Origin: Triops longicaudatus
Lineage: Eukaryota > Arthropoda > Branchiopoda > Notostraca > Triopsidae
Assembly: GCA_022885665.1 (NCBI GenBank)
Contig: JAGQDJ010000033.1
Location: forward strand, 558,001 to 622,000
Reading direction: 5' to 3'
Length of the DNA stretch: 64,000 bases
The notes beneath the pieces were generated by a model. That model searched no databases, was not told the origin of the DNA, and worked only from the letters and a program-made list of their open reading frames with translations. Positions 38,413-50,941 of the stretch are shown piece after piece (within the stretch, counting starts at the first letter, position 1; the number at the start of each line of letters is the position of its first letter). The translations under genes were made by a program, and so were the position numbers.

Positions 38413-40071
38413 ACACATGTCCACCGTGAATTAGTTAATAATGTATAGAGAAAGAAGACTTTTGCATTGTGCGTCATTAAGAAAATCAGATGCAGGATGC
38501 ATTACAAAAACTTTTTTTCGATCCGACATTTTCCATCTCGAAAAACCGTTATATCCCCTACTTTTTAAGAATGCACGCGAGTAGCCTTCTTGTGAAGAGG
38601 TACTCATTGTGGGGGCAATCTGTAGTGCAAAGAAACAAGCAACGTTGTACATGAATTCCATACCATAAGCTCTTTGTTGATTCTTTATTGAGTTGTAGTT
38701 CTGGGGTTGTACCCGTAGTTATGGTTTATTCATTTATAGCCGCGGTTGTTGTCGCACACGCGCCTGACACTTCAGGGATTTCTTATAGATAAATGGGGTT
38801 TCGAAGGAATTCCTTGCGCGAACACGTAAGACAAATGCTGAACTGACGATATTGACGCAACGTTTTCGGAGTCGATGTCAGCAGCCAAGCTGTGTGACCG
38901 ATATCTATTCAGTGCCTGAATTTCCAAACCTAAGTTTCTTTCACTAGGCATGCTTGCAGAGTCGGAAATTATTTTAGGTGTTTCCGTGATCTAATTTCTC
39001 ACTTTCGAATAATGGTTCAACGACGTTTAATATGATGCAGATAGCCATGTGAATTAAAGGACGTTACAGTACAGACGCATGTTAGTTGCACAGTAGTTTA
39101 TGGAAGGACAACGAGAATAACAAACAAGCGAGGTTTTCAAGGGTATTTTCATTGCCTCAAATCACTTGAGATTCGGAACCAGCCTTTGCTCTTCATAGTG
39201 TTACTGTCGTGGGGTAAATTTAGTAAATGCGAGGAATACACTAACGTTATTCCTTCGGTTCAATGATCGTTTATTACATATATGAAAAGTTTAAATGCAA
39301 CTTGATTAGACACACAATCCGATTTTTAAAAGTCCGAGAAAGTAACGAAAATCAAATTGTCGGCTAAATCAGGGGTTCTACCGGTGTCATTGTGCCTTAA
39401 AGAGAACACGTCTCGTCAGGCGTAAACTCCCTGGCCCTAGCTGCCGTTGGGTGAAATGAATGATGGAACGTCCACACAATACCTCCACCCCGCATAACCA
39501 AGTATGTGAACCACGGAAACGGATACCGACTTCTACAGCAAACAAATATGTATGGCGAGGTGAAAAAAATTCCGTTTTAGCGTCGAAGCAACGTGCTTGC
39601 TTTTTCTTCCTTGCTCGGAGAGCTATTTGTATTATTTATTTATTGAAGCCTATATCCCATAATTGATTTTGTATGTGTCTAATTATAGGAATGCGTTTAG
39701 CTTGAAACTTTCCAGAAATACGGAATTCGACATCCAAGTTTGTTGGTATGATTGAAAAACTGCAGTTACATCAAGAATTTCCCGTAGTGCAATTTTAGCG
39801 CCTTGTAATTTGAACTCTTGCTTCATTTTTAAGCTTGAGTTTTTACATCTCGGTAAGTGAAACTTTTCTATCTTCATTTTTTTTTTAATTTCATGGGTTA
39901 CAAGTGAACACAAAACATTTAACAGGAGCTTTCCTTTTTTCAGAGTATGAGAAACTGTCGCTCTGTATTTCTTAATCAGATTCGTTTTTAATTTAAAAAA
40001 AAAAATCCCTACGGTATTAAGTAAAATTTCGCTACAAAGTACCTTCCGGAAAACTGCAACATTTTCCGATA
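38413..40071. other. Intergenic downstream of ATP5F1B
   Basis: No gene is supportable. A 136-codon minus-strand frame at 39683-40093 is AT-rich, has no motif and overlaps the left end of a repeat, so I do not call it. The ATP5F1B 3' UTR lies at the left end. Confidence 0.4.
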
Positions 40072-40559
40072 CAGTAAACTCCCTTTTACGCATGAAGCCA
40101 CTGCATCAGCGGAAACGCGTAAACTGAGCCATGTTTCACACATGTGAGATAGGGTGTGCGTTCCGTCGTCCCAACAATTTTATTTTTACTGAGTTAAATT
40201 TTTTCAGCTAAAAAAATCTGATTTTGATTTTACGTATGTCTAAAGGGTTATCGGCTATATACGACCAATTTTTAATCCGCTATCGTTACTATAAGCCCTT
40301 AAAGTATATTGCAATTCTCAGAAGTTAAATGTATCCAATTCGACATCACTTGCTACTTCGGTCTTCTTTCTCACGCGGATCTGCTGTAGTGTTGGATAAT
40401 TCTCTTTTTCAAGGGCAAAATATGTGTCTTCTTGTTGAAGGAAAGTAGGTGTATCTAGCTTCCTGGTGCATCGCAGTGTTTTTGTAAATCCCAGCAAAAA
40501 TTTCGACCGCGTAAGAGTGAAACCGCGTTGGACGAAACCACGTAAATAGGGGCTCACTG
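40072..40559. mobile_element. Degenerate MITE with pogo/Tc1-mariner-like inverted repeats
   Basis: The ends form diverged inverted repeats: left CAGTAAACTCCCTTTTACGC, right (reverse complement) CAGTGAGCCCCTATTTACGT, 14 of 20 identical with nearly all differences being transitions. The left end is preceded by TA, the target duplication of Tc1/mariner/pogo elements; on the right the expected TA is CA. CAGTGA...CCC ... TTTACGCGG-type ends recur in pogo-related elements of many animals. No transposase is encoded, and divergence indicates an old insertion. Confidence 0.5.
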
Positions 40560-42919
40560 CATGTGACAGTGTATCCGATTTTTCCTCTATAGATTTAGAT
40601 AGGTCGGAATAGAACTGCTCGGCCAGTAGAAATTTTTTCTGCTTTTGTGTTTAATACGTTTTTCATGTTTTTTTGGACAACGTCTTGCGGAAGGTATCCT
40701 TTATGTTGTGGATATTACTTCTTTAACATACGATTGTTCGGTCTAAATGATTATGTCAAGCAATTTTATAGACTCCAGTAGGATTTAGGAAGCTTTTCTT
40801 GCCCTTTAACAACGTACTCCGGTGCAATAGGTTACGCAGAATGGCTTCGTTGGTGTTCGATACTTGAGAACTCGTGAAAAGTACTCTGAAAGCTTGGATA
40901 TGTAGGAAATAAAAGGAACAGCTGGTCAATCGATCGCTTTCGTGTAGGAGCTAAGCTGGCAGGTTTCAACATAGGAGAAAAGCCGACCACATATGCAACT
41001 TGGAATGCAGCACTTTCACTGAATTTGGCTGGGATTTGCTTCCATGTTAAATGGTATAGAGACTTTTTGTGGCGTTTAATGCTGTATATGTTTGCCTTCA
41101 GGGGAATCCGATTGTGTTCTTTCAGGATTTCTTTTCGTTATGGATACATGTTATTCCATACCAAATGCTGCGTTAGTCTTTCGAAGCGAAAACTAACGGC
41201 GTCAGCACTTCGCGGATAACACAAAAAAAGCTGTTCACGGTTTTTGTGTTCCACTCCCCTACTTCTCTGTTGAAAGAAACTAAGGTTAACGGAGTCTCGA
41301 CGTTGCAAAAAACATTCGTAGTGAATACTTTACGTGTAGATTTGGTTCGACTTGGAAGTCATCCTTGCGGAGAACGATTGTGATATAAACCGAGAAGTAA
41401 CACCACTTAACGGAGATATATTCCGAAGCCAACGTGCAAATTTCAGAAACGTCAATACTGTTTTTATTACTTCAGGTCATCTCAGGTCATCTTCAGGTCA
41501 GGTAATCAATAATAAACTATTTGAAACTATTTGATACTGGAGGAATTGAGTCTCTTTTGTTTTGCATTTTCCCACGTTTCGCGAGTCAACAATTTTTTGT
41601 GTTAACTTTGTGTGAAATTAGTAGTTAGTTAGGCTTCTGGTAATCATGTCTTTTATCCCGAAGGAGTACACTAATTTTAGGAAACAAACGTACAAATTCT
41701 TGTACGGAGTTGCAGTATATGGTAACTTATGGATTGTCGTTTTGAGAGACATTACAGCAATCGAAGATTGAATCGTATAAGGAGCACAGAGGTGCAGCTT
41801 TGTAGTCCATCGATACGGAAATGTAGAATGTCAACTTATTAAATAGAAGGCTTTGCGGATTATTTATGCTTTCGCTTTCTTGGTTCCTTTCCGTCTTTCA
41901 TTTCTCTAGTAAAAGACAGACTAGGGGTGATGAACTGTTCTCTAAAAGCATTTCTTTAAACGGGGTCCGGAATCTGGTCTTCAGATTAGGCCTGGGAGTT
42001 CCATTCGCTTCTGTGAATTAGTTTGCTCGCTTGTGTGAGATAAAGTTGTTAAAGAAGAGTTATGAGACGACAAAGGATAAGCGAAAAAGGCTGTTGCATT
42101 AACGAAGAGTAAATGTTCATGTTGTTTTCGACTCAGCAGCTCTCAAAAAATACTGAAAGCCTTTTTTTCTTTATCCAGGGATATAAGATACGAAAACAAA
42201 TTTAAATAACCTGAATAAAAAGAGGTTGGCTGGACTGTTTTTATAGGCAAGGGATTACAAAAACACAAACATAAATACTTCATTTTACCGTGAGTAGACG
42301 CGCACTGCGAATTACATTTTTTTCTACGCGTATCGGAAGCATGGAGGTGAATGAGTGGTAATTAGAGCTTTATGTATGTGTAGAGATGCAATTAGACTAC
42401 CAAAAAGAAGCAAAAGAAGAGAACTTCGCTACGATGATTTCTACGAATTCGTTTTCTTTGTCGTACAGGCATGCGCTGGCTTTTCTGTAATGTACACTAT
42501 AGTAGCCATACCACGGTAGCACGCAGTGTATCACAAGCATCACCGTGGGTATCAGCTACTCAACAAAATTGAACTTGCTCAAGTTGTTCTTCTCTCACTT
42601 TGAAACAACAGAGGAGATAATTTATTTTCATCATTTTTATCGGTTGTTGCTTTTTTTCAAACGTTACTGCTGCTTTTTGCAGTTCTATCATTCGTGTAAC
42701 GAGTTTATGGTCTAACTTTAAGAAAAATAATGTGTAAGTGGGCTTCGACCAAGGCTAATCAAAGGAGTTAATTGGTTGGATTTTTCAGTTGATAGAAAGC
42801 GAAAATTGGTGAGCTTATTTACCAACCTGGGTTTTCACCGGTTCGGATATTGGCACCTCTTGACGTAGAGAGGTTCAAAACGCTGTTTAGATCCCTTATT
42901 TTCTGTTCGCTGTACGAGA
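40560..42919. other. Intergenic upstream of the M13 peptidase gene
   Basis: No gene was recognised. The stretch contains an AGGTCA direct-repeat cluster (41474-41500) and probably the promoter and 5' UTR of the peptidase gene. No TATA box in a convincing position was identified. Confidence 0.4.
41474..41500 (+). promoter_or_regulatory. Cluster of three AGGTCA direct repeats (DR4 plus DR5)
   Basis: Three perfect AGGTCA hexamers lie at 41474-41479, 41484-41489 and 41495-41500, separated by 4 and 5 nt. AGGTCA direct repeats are the half-sites of nuclear receptors, and DR4/DR5 spacing suits RXR/USP heterodimers including EcR-USP. The cluster is about 1.4 kb upstream of the M13 peptidase start. 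Binding is inferred from the motif alone. Confidence 0.4.
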
Positions 42920-45900
42920 ATGGGAACGCATCGTGCGACTTCAGTTATCGAGCAGGATTTTGGTAGTGAAGATCTTACGTTAGATTCAGAGACAATTACA
43001 AAAATACCAAATAAGCGACTCCATTTGGCAAGAATGCTTCTCAAGCCTTTACGTCCTCAGAGCGCAATAAGTTCGACCACAGAAAGCGGTCTCGTCACTC
43101 GCCCTCATCGCCCCGTTGTCCGCAGCCAAAGTTCCAGAGTCGAATTATTGCGAAACCCAGACGGTAAACCACCTCTGAGTGCCAACAGTATCACTAGCAC
43201 TCAGGATGGGGAACAGCATTTCCGGATGCCCGATAAGTATGCACTCTTGATTTTCACTCGGTAGTAATGTTGTCGACAACATTTTATGTCATATCCAAAA
43301 GAAAAGTGCAGTAATAACCGTAAACCGTTTTTCGATTTATGGGAAATTGACTTATAAGTATTCATGTGCGTAGGAACTAGTTTTCAAGTAAGAAATCTGC
43401 CCTATCTGGTTTACAATTATGTTAAGTGATCTCAGCAATGGACCCTTCTTTGTTCTTGTACATCGTTTTCTGCATATTTTCCCCACCCAGTCAAAGCCGT
43501 GATATGGGAATGTCAGTCATTTTTTTGGAATACTTGAAGGGTTATGTATGAGATACGTCAATCCAATGCTCACGCAATTCATTGAGACGTCGGACTTAAA
43601 GTCCGTCAGTCCATCCGTTCGTACGGAAGAGCTTTGCTGAGAGCTTCAGAATTTCACTTCCACATGACTAAAAGGTTTACGTTCATAAAGCGCGGGAGCT
43701 TTACAGGCGACGTAGAAAGTAATGCTCCTTCTCGGGAAACTTTTTCAGTTACCAGAAAACTTGGCCCTCCGTACGTTGCTGGTTGAAATGTTTTTCAGTG
43801 CTGGCCCTGCTTACCGTCACAACCATGGTAATGTGGTTACTTAACTACTATGGTGAGTAATCCAGTTCTTTCGATTCACATGTGCTTCGGATCAATCCTT
43901 TAAATTTTAGTGTTATTATTCTTTGCAAAGCATTGCGAATTTCAGTCTGTTTTCTCCGTTTATCAACTTTTCTTTCAGATACGCATAAATTTGCACTCAA
44001 TTAAAATCAGTGCAATTTATTTAATTTCGTGTGTGTGTGCTCTTATTAAAAATCAGTGCTGCTTTTTAGGTACACATTACTCTTTCTTTTGCAGCAATGG
44101 TTCAATGTTTAGTTAAAAAGAAGGCAAATGATTTTTCGTGTTCTTGTCATATAGTACTATGGTATTCTGTTTCAAAGCTGTAGCAGTATGCGCTTAATTA
44201 AATTGACCGCAGTGGTTTTAACGGCAGGTTGGTTAGTCTGGTATTCTGGTCACCCCAAGTTCTGCTCAAGCCCAGCTTGCATTAGAGCAGCTAATCGTTT
44301 AATCAGCCGCATGGATACCAACATTGATCCTTGTCAAGATTTCTACCAATTTACCTGCGGACGTTTCTTGGAAACGGGCTATGTTCCAGAAGATTCTAAC
44401 CAGCTTTCTACTTTACAAGAAATGCAAGACGACATTTTCGTATCTATAAGAAGTAGCTATAATAACTTTCTTTCTTATTGCACGATACCCTCCGGTGAAA
44501 GAGCACGGTTAAGAGAATGTTTGTAGAGCTCGTCGAGGCGCGAGTGGATGAGAGTGATAACCTCGCTACGACGAAAGTGAAGGAATTGTATGCGTCGTGT
44601 ATGAAATTGGGTATATAACGCACGTGGCGAACATTAAGCCTTTGAAGAAGTTTGTTCTCTTTTCTTTTTTTATGAAAACTTGTTGTCGTAGATGAATACT
44701 CGGCGGATGGTTCTTCAAGTGAGTCACCCATTCACCAGTTGTTAACGCCTCAGAAAATAGGCCGGTGGCCTTTGCTTTCTAGCGGTGTGTGGAATGACAG
44801 CGAACTTGAGAAAGAAATCTTGATAGCTCGTCTGGCTGCCTATCAAGTCCACAGCTTTTTCGACGTTTATATTACACCGGATGAGAAGAACTCGTCGCAG
44901 TACACTTTACAAGTACACCTATCATGTTACTGTCAGCTTTTGGAAGACTAAATATCATTGGGGAGCTTAGTTTTACAAAGGCGAGCCGATACTGGAAAAA
45001 GAATGGTACGAGCGGAAGCAGCCAAAGCACACGAAATACATGCAGTCTTATGAATCGTTACTGATAGACACGATTTTGCTACTAAGTGGAGGACGACAAG
45101 ATCTTTTGACGGAAGTTAGCGACGTCATTGATTTCGAAACGAAGTTTGCCCAGGTAAGACAACTTCATTTCATTGTTAGCAGCGTTCGGCGAGACAGGTT
45201 TCTGAATTCGAAAAATCCCAAGTTAACGAGATTAAAAGTGGAGAAGCTTAAGAGTTAACCTTATTGTTGCCGGTGTTTACGGGTAAAATAGATTTCTTCC
45301 GCTTATTGCAACGATGAAGAATACAATGTACACGAATCCAATCGCACTGAAGACGAAAGTGAAGAGCAACGTTTATTATTGAGCGATCTTCAAGTGATTT
45401 ACCCGGAAGTAAACTTGCCTTTTTCTGTGGCCGCCTAAAAGTTTTTGACGATTCGAGCGTCTTTCTTGGAATCTTTCAGGTAGATTGGATTCTTATCGTA
45501 TCCAGTATGATGGACGTTATTGAGCTTGACCCTCGCCGGAAAGAAGAGCTCAATATAAGGGCGCTACCTGTAAGTTTTCAGTGTCAAGATTTTCTACCTG
45601 ATGTAATGCAGCTAATTAAGACCACTAACAAGAGGTAACAAGTCTTTCTGTATGTACCATTTTGTTTTACTGCTTGACGGATTGCCCATTATAGGACTGT
45701 GGCTAACTACTTAGTATGGAGATTTATTTACAAGTTCATGCCGTACATAAGCACACGCTTCAATCTTCTTTGGACTAGCTTTCGCTTCAGTGTCCCCAAC
45801 CTGAGTGATGAACGAATTTATACTTCTAGGTGAGCGAGACAATAACAATTAGTTTCACAGAAAGTCTTTTGGTTTAAAAAAAGAACCCAAGCGAAAACGA

Positions 45901-47442
45901 GCACCCATGGTGTGATCGGAAATTGGAAACGGAGCTTGCACCTAAACTTTCATTTGTGATTGCTAGGTGGAAACAATGCGTTAATATGGTGAACGAAGGC
46001 TTAGGCTTGGCAGTGGGCCATTTGTATATCAAGAATCGATGTCCCGGTTGGAGCAACCAGGAGGTTGTTTAGTTTTCAGTGTTACTATTTTCGTTTTCTT
46101 CAAGGTTGTCATTTTGGAGTCAGATTTTGAATCTCATCCAAGAACTGAAGGACGCTTTCGCTGAGACTATATTACGGCAAGACTGGATAGAAACGGAAAT
46201 GCAAGTTAAGCTTCTGGAAAAAGTCAGTTTAACCCTCGCAAAGGCTTGTGAATCTCAAAACATGATTTTTTGTTTAGCTGAAGTTCATGGGGTCCAAAAT
46301 TGGCTTTCCTAGTCGAATCATGAACGTCACTGAGCTAGAAATTGATTACGAACAGGTAGTTGGTGGTATTTTTTGCTTTCTACACAAGTCATAAAAATTC
46401 TGGTTAGCTCACCGTTCACAACGACCACATTCTTTTTAACTTGTTACGGCTCCGTAAATACGAAGTCCTACGAGAGCTTCAAAAAGTTTTTAAGCCTCCT
46501 AACAAAGAAAGGTAAATCGTACAATTAGAGTTGTTAGTGATGCATCGCTTTTGTTCTTTGCCTTGGCAGGGATTGGCTGGTGCAACCTCTTGTAGTGAAT
46601 GCCTTCCACAATCCCGGTGCTAATGAAATAAGTTCGTATAAAGTTCTATACTATATTCCTGTCACCTCCATATCTATTTTCACACTAGTTTTTCCTTTGG
46701 GTATTTTACGTGAGCCTTTCTATCATCCCGACTATCCAAAGTACTTAGTATACGGAAACATCGGCGTGGTTATCGGTCATGAAATCACGCACGGTTTTGA
46801 TGATCATGGTACCTTCTAAGCTTATCTTATGAGTTTTCTTCACTAACGTAATCGTCTCGTTCAGGAAGGAGATTTGATGAGTTTGGCAATATGACAGCTT
46901 GGTGGAGTGACAACTTACTGAAAGAATTCCGTCAGAAAGCCGACTGCTTTGTGAATCAGTATAGTAGTTACGCGATGGACGGCCTCAGTAAAAATGTATT
47001 TTCATTATAAATACCCATGCAATTCTTGGAGACCACCAAGTAAAATTCGTTTAGGTGGATGGCAATCAAACGCTTGGAGATAATATTTGCGACAACGCTG
47101 GCTTACATCACGCCTGGACAGCTTACAAGAAGCTTGGTGTCAATCAAGAGTTCACTTTACCCGGGGTACCTTATACCCACGAGCAAGTGTTCTTTATAAC
47201 TTATGGACAAGTGAGGAGAAAGTAATGCTACTCGAGATGTCTTATCAATTAAATTGCCTATTTAGATCTGGTGTGAAATACTAAACGAGGCTGGGTACGA
47301 GAAGTATGGCAAGGAAGTCCACAGCCCAGGGCGATTTCGAGCTCTCGGTGTCTTACAGAACAGCGAAGCGTTTGCGCGGGTTTTTCAGTGCCCGGCAAAC
47401 TTGTCAATGAATCCTATCGACAGATGCCGCCTTTGGAGTTAA
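42920..47442 (+). CDS. M13 (neprilysin/ECE-like) type II membrane metallopeptidase
   Basis: Eighteen exons: 42920-43236, 43749-43852, 44228-44452, 44527-44610, 44692-44912, 44971-45153, 45292-45408, 45480-45634, 45695-45829, 45967-46063, 46124-46222, 46278-46355, 46408-46511, 46570-46631, 46689-46808, 46865-46995, 47055-47210, 47266-47442; 854 residues. A cytoplasmic tail of about 117 residues precedes one membrane helix (VLALLTVTTMVMWLLNYY) and a Cys-rich ectodomain opening with DPCQDFYQFTCG. Further M13 landmarks are RTVANYLVW, the substrate-binding VNAF (about 649-652), the zinc helix VIGHEITHGFDDHG (HEITH about 691-695), HSPGRFR (815-821) and the C-terminal CRLW. The second zinc motif reads GDNICD instead of GENIAD, so the third ligand position is Asp. 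The first donor is ambiguous (43237 or 43257; both phase 2), the donors after exons 10 and 11 (GTTGTT, GTCAGT) are weak, and the segment around the exon 5/6 junction is divergent from the family. Peptide substrates are unknown. Confidence 0.9.
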
Positions 47443-47817
47443 AAGTTCCCCAGAAGATTGCCAAGAAAATAGACTTCTTATTTTGTAAATTTTTCTCCTT
47501 AACTTTTAAGTTCGGACGAGCAGGCCTCGTCATCGTTTACTCTTGTACTGGAAGCTAGAAACGCACAGGTGACGAAAAGCAATATTTGTACCCGAAATCG
47601 TTGGTGACCAAAGTTCACAAAGCGATCCTCTGTGTTTTCATTTATGTAAATGACAAATGTTTGCAATGTAATGGTGTCAACAACAATTACATGTACTTAT
47701 AAACACACTTTTATGTAAACAATCATCCTTAGGACAACCTGCGCCTTTCAGAACGATTGAAAAACTCGCTCCACGCTAGACTAGTTGAAAAAGTCAGAAC
47801 AAATATCTCGGACACGA

Positions 47818-50800
47818 TTAATGGACACCTATGCTAGTTGGGGATTTATCTCCCAAGCAGTACGCTAACCGCACTGTTTTCAAAATTGGTGACCATGAAC
47901 TGCGAGAACTGTGCCGCCTCCTTCGTGTCGTTGCGGCGAAGTCAGTTTCTTCGAAACTCATCTCACTGTGGACACACGGACTGCTATCCAAGAAGGGCGA
48001 AAATCTTGGTGAGGACGACAAGGACAAGCTTTGGTGGCGGACAGCCATGTGCTCTTCCAACCAACGCAACATAGTTTGAACTGCACGGGGGTTTGCTAAA
48101 CGAAAATTAGCTGCAGTACGGGCTATTGCCGCACTCGAGACCCGGAAGGTGCACGCGATTCCGCGCAAGACCTCCATAGCAGCTCCGTCCAATACGTCGT
48201 CGCCTGCGTAAACAATGCGAACCCGTTCAGGCCAGTCTACTCCGTACACCGAACGCAAAATGTAGATAGCTGCCCTGCCTTTGTCCCATGAAATGGTAGG
48301 CCGAGCTTCCACTGCCATGGAAATGTGATGCGGCTGCAAGCCAGCGGCTTCGAAAATGGCTACGGCACGTTGCACCAAAGCGTCACGCAGTGCAGCTGGC
48401 GTTTCGCGATAATGGTAAGTAAGCAACGCGCCTTTGTTTTCAACCCATGCCCCGGAACAACAGACTTCATCTTGCAAAGCCTGTAATAAATGACGCAACT
48501 TATCTTCGTATTCGACAGGGATGGGTTGAACGAAACGCGTGCCGTCCGGATGTTCTATTTCCAAGCCTTCGCTTCCGGCATACGTGATGCCTTCGAGTTT
48601 CACCATTTCACGAAGGTTGGAGAGTGAGCGACCGGACATAATACAAACGCTGACATCAGGCATCTCAGACAGCCGGCGTAAAATTTCCCGAGTCTCCGGA
48701 GGAAGAATGGCTTTGTCCGGATGCGTGGCAATCGGCGTCAAGGCTCCATCGTAGTCGAGCAGAATACTTAACTTGCAAGATTCGTCGATATAGTCCGCTA
48801 GGTAAGCATCAAAATCGTCTAAGGCCATTGGCTGTAAATGTCGTGGAAATGCGACGACATCATCGATGTCCTGATCTTGACCGGAAGCAATGGAGATGGC
48901 GTCCATGGCGTCGAGAAACGATGCTAACCATTGATCCACATCCATTTCTGCTTCGCGTCGACGGAGTTTTGTCATGCGCATTAGCCGTTCGTCTTCGGGC
49001 ATCGACAAAGCGCGGTGAAGCATTTCTGCCATATCATTTGTTTCGTATGGGTTAGCCAAAAGTGCTTCTTTCATCATGCCGCCAGCTCCGGCGAAGGGCG
49101 ATAGGATTAATACTCCAGATGAATTGGTTTGACAAGCTACATATTCTTTGGCCACCAAATTCATCCCGTCCCGTAGCGGCGTCACTAAAGCTACGGCCGC
49201 ATCACGATACATTGCTGCTAGTTCTCCCTAGCGAGTGCAATAGTTCACAGTTTTTTTAATACCACGACAACGGACAACTTTTCTAAATTTTCTTTTTCTA
49301 CATTTATTTACCAGACAATATTTTCTCATACAAATTTTGATTTTTATTCAGTTGAATTTTTAATGCTTATATTTACTTTTATTTTTACTATTATTTGTGA
49401 ATAATTTAATTTCTTATTTAAATTATTTTTTAATATTTTGCATTTATTTTTACCTGTGAGACACAGCCAAAGATATAGCGAATAGGGGACCAATGAGGGT
49501 TCGAGAAACGACCGTTGACTCTTCCTATGAGCTGATCCATTTCCTCTTTTAGCTGCTGATACTCTTTAACGTCAGTGCGAGAAGGAACCGCAATTTGTAA
49601 CAGTGTGACTTTTTCCAAGTGTTCGGGATGCCGCTCCAACAAACGTTCAAAAGCTTTGACACGGTGTACCAAGCCTTTGGTATAATCCAGGCGATCCACA
49701 CCCAAAATGATCGTTTCGTTCTTCATCACAATCTGAGGGTTTGCAACAGGAAAAAAATATTATGCTACGCCTTTCCAACAGGTCGAATACTGTAAATTAC
49801 TGTCGGTGCTGTTTGTGCCAACTGTACAAATCGCTGGAACGGAATGCCAATGGGCAAAGCTTTCACGGTGATGCTCCTTCCGGCATACTCTAAAATCATA
49901 TGGTTACGGTCAACACGGCAACCCAACCGCCGCTGACAGCAATCCATAAAATTCAGACAGTAGTCTTCGATATGAAAACCAACGAGGTCGCATCCTAATA
50001 AACGGAAAGCTTGAAAGTTAGTCATCCAAAACATAAGCTAGAGATGGACATACCTAGCAATCCTTGAAGGACATGGTCGTCCCAAGGAAACAAGCGCATA
50101 ATATCCCAAGACGGAAAAGGAATATGCAGGAAGAAACCTAATTTACACGGTAAATTCTCTTCTTCGGCTACCTATTACAGTAACTTTGTTAATCTCATGT
50201 AACTGCAGCTAGCAGAGAGTTACTAACTTGACGAATAGTGGTCGCAGCCAACATTAATTGGTAATCATGAATCCAGATAATAGGGGAATTAACGCGCAGA
50301 GCTTGCTTGTCCATGGTACGAAGTTTGGCTCGCAAAGCGTCCAAAGTCCGGCGTGCGAAACATTCATTCACGAGCTGATACGCTTTCCAAGTTTCGCTGC
50401 TAAACACGGCCCGATCAGGCATAGAGTGGAACAACGGCCAAAAGGTTCCATTGCAACAACCGTTGTAAAATTCATTGAAATCACTTTTTGAAACATTGAC
50501 AGGCACCACCTAAAGGGGTTGAACAAGGTTAATTCGGCTCAGATGTGGGGATATAGCGGATTGTTACCTGGGAAGACAAGAGTCCCGCTGTAGGAGTATT
50601 ATCTTTGGGGTCGGATTCGGGGATAGCTTCATCAGGCTTCAAATCATACAATCCAGGCCACCCAACCCAGTGACCGCCGCACTGAATGACCACTGGAGCC
50701 AATGCCGTTACTAAACCGCCAGCACTACCGATATACGTACGTGTTAATTGACTAAATAATACTGAATGAATCACAACGCTAACCTGTGTTGCCTTTTCAA

Positions 50801-50941
50801 GGTTCCATCGGATTCACGCTTAAGAACGAACGGTAGCCGGTTGGAGACCACAATAAGCGGAGAATCTGGCAAAAGAGATGTTCCTGGTGTTGATCCCGGA
50901 GAGGACGATAACGTATTGCGAAACCCGGTATGAGGTGCCAT
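47818..50941 (-). CDS. TPS: Trehalose-6-phosphate synthase/phosphatase fusion
   Basis: Seven exons, complement(47818..49227, 49454..49732, 49801..49994, 50054..50171, 50228..50509, 50568..50724, 50784..50941), 865 residues. The N-terminal GT20 domain, which joins UDP-glucose and glucose-6-phosphate, is complete: PLIVVSNRLPF, HSAGGLVTALAP, NGTFWPLFHSMPD, IIWIHDYQLM, FFLHIPFPSWDIMRLFPWDD, DLVGFHIEDY, LGVDRLDYTKG and LVTPLRDGMNLVAKEYVACQ. The C-terminal HAD-type phosphatase domain starts near residue 545, but motif I is DYDGA (554-558) rather than DxDGT, and motif IV is GDDVLDG (738-744) rather than GDDxTDE; motif II MSGRS and the DKG lysine are present. A Ser/Arg-rich tail of about 80 residues follows. 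Splice sites are canonical and phases agree. Trehalose is the arthropod blood sugar and stress protectant. The gene converges with the M13 peptidase, stops 375 nt apart. Confidence 0.96.

Noticed and set aside
39683..40557. Two minus-strand frames (136 and 79 codons) as a transposase
   Set aside because: They overlap a degenerate MITE, are AT-rich, and show no catalytic DDE pattern or helix-turn-helix.
43585..43605. Short palindrome CGGACTTAAAGTCCG upstream of M13 exon 2
   Set aside because: A 7-bp-arm palindrome inside an intron with no other support; expected by chance in 64 kb.
45585..45596. A 12-nt intron (GTAAGTTTTCAG) in the M13 gene
   Set aside because: It has perfect splice-like ends but is far too short for splicing, and the frame reads through it into the conserved family sequence.
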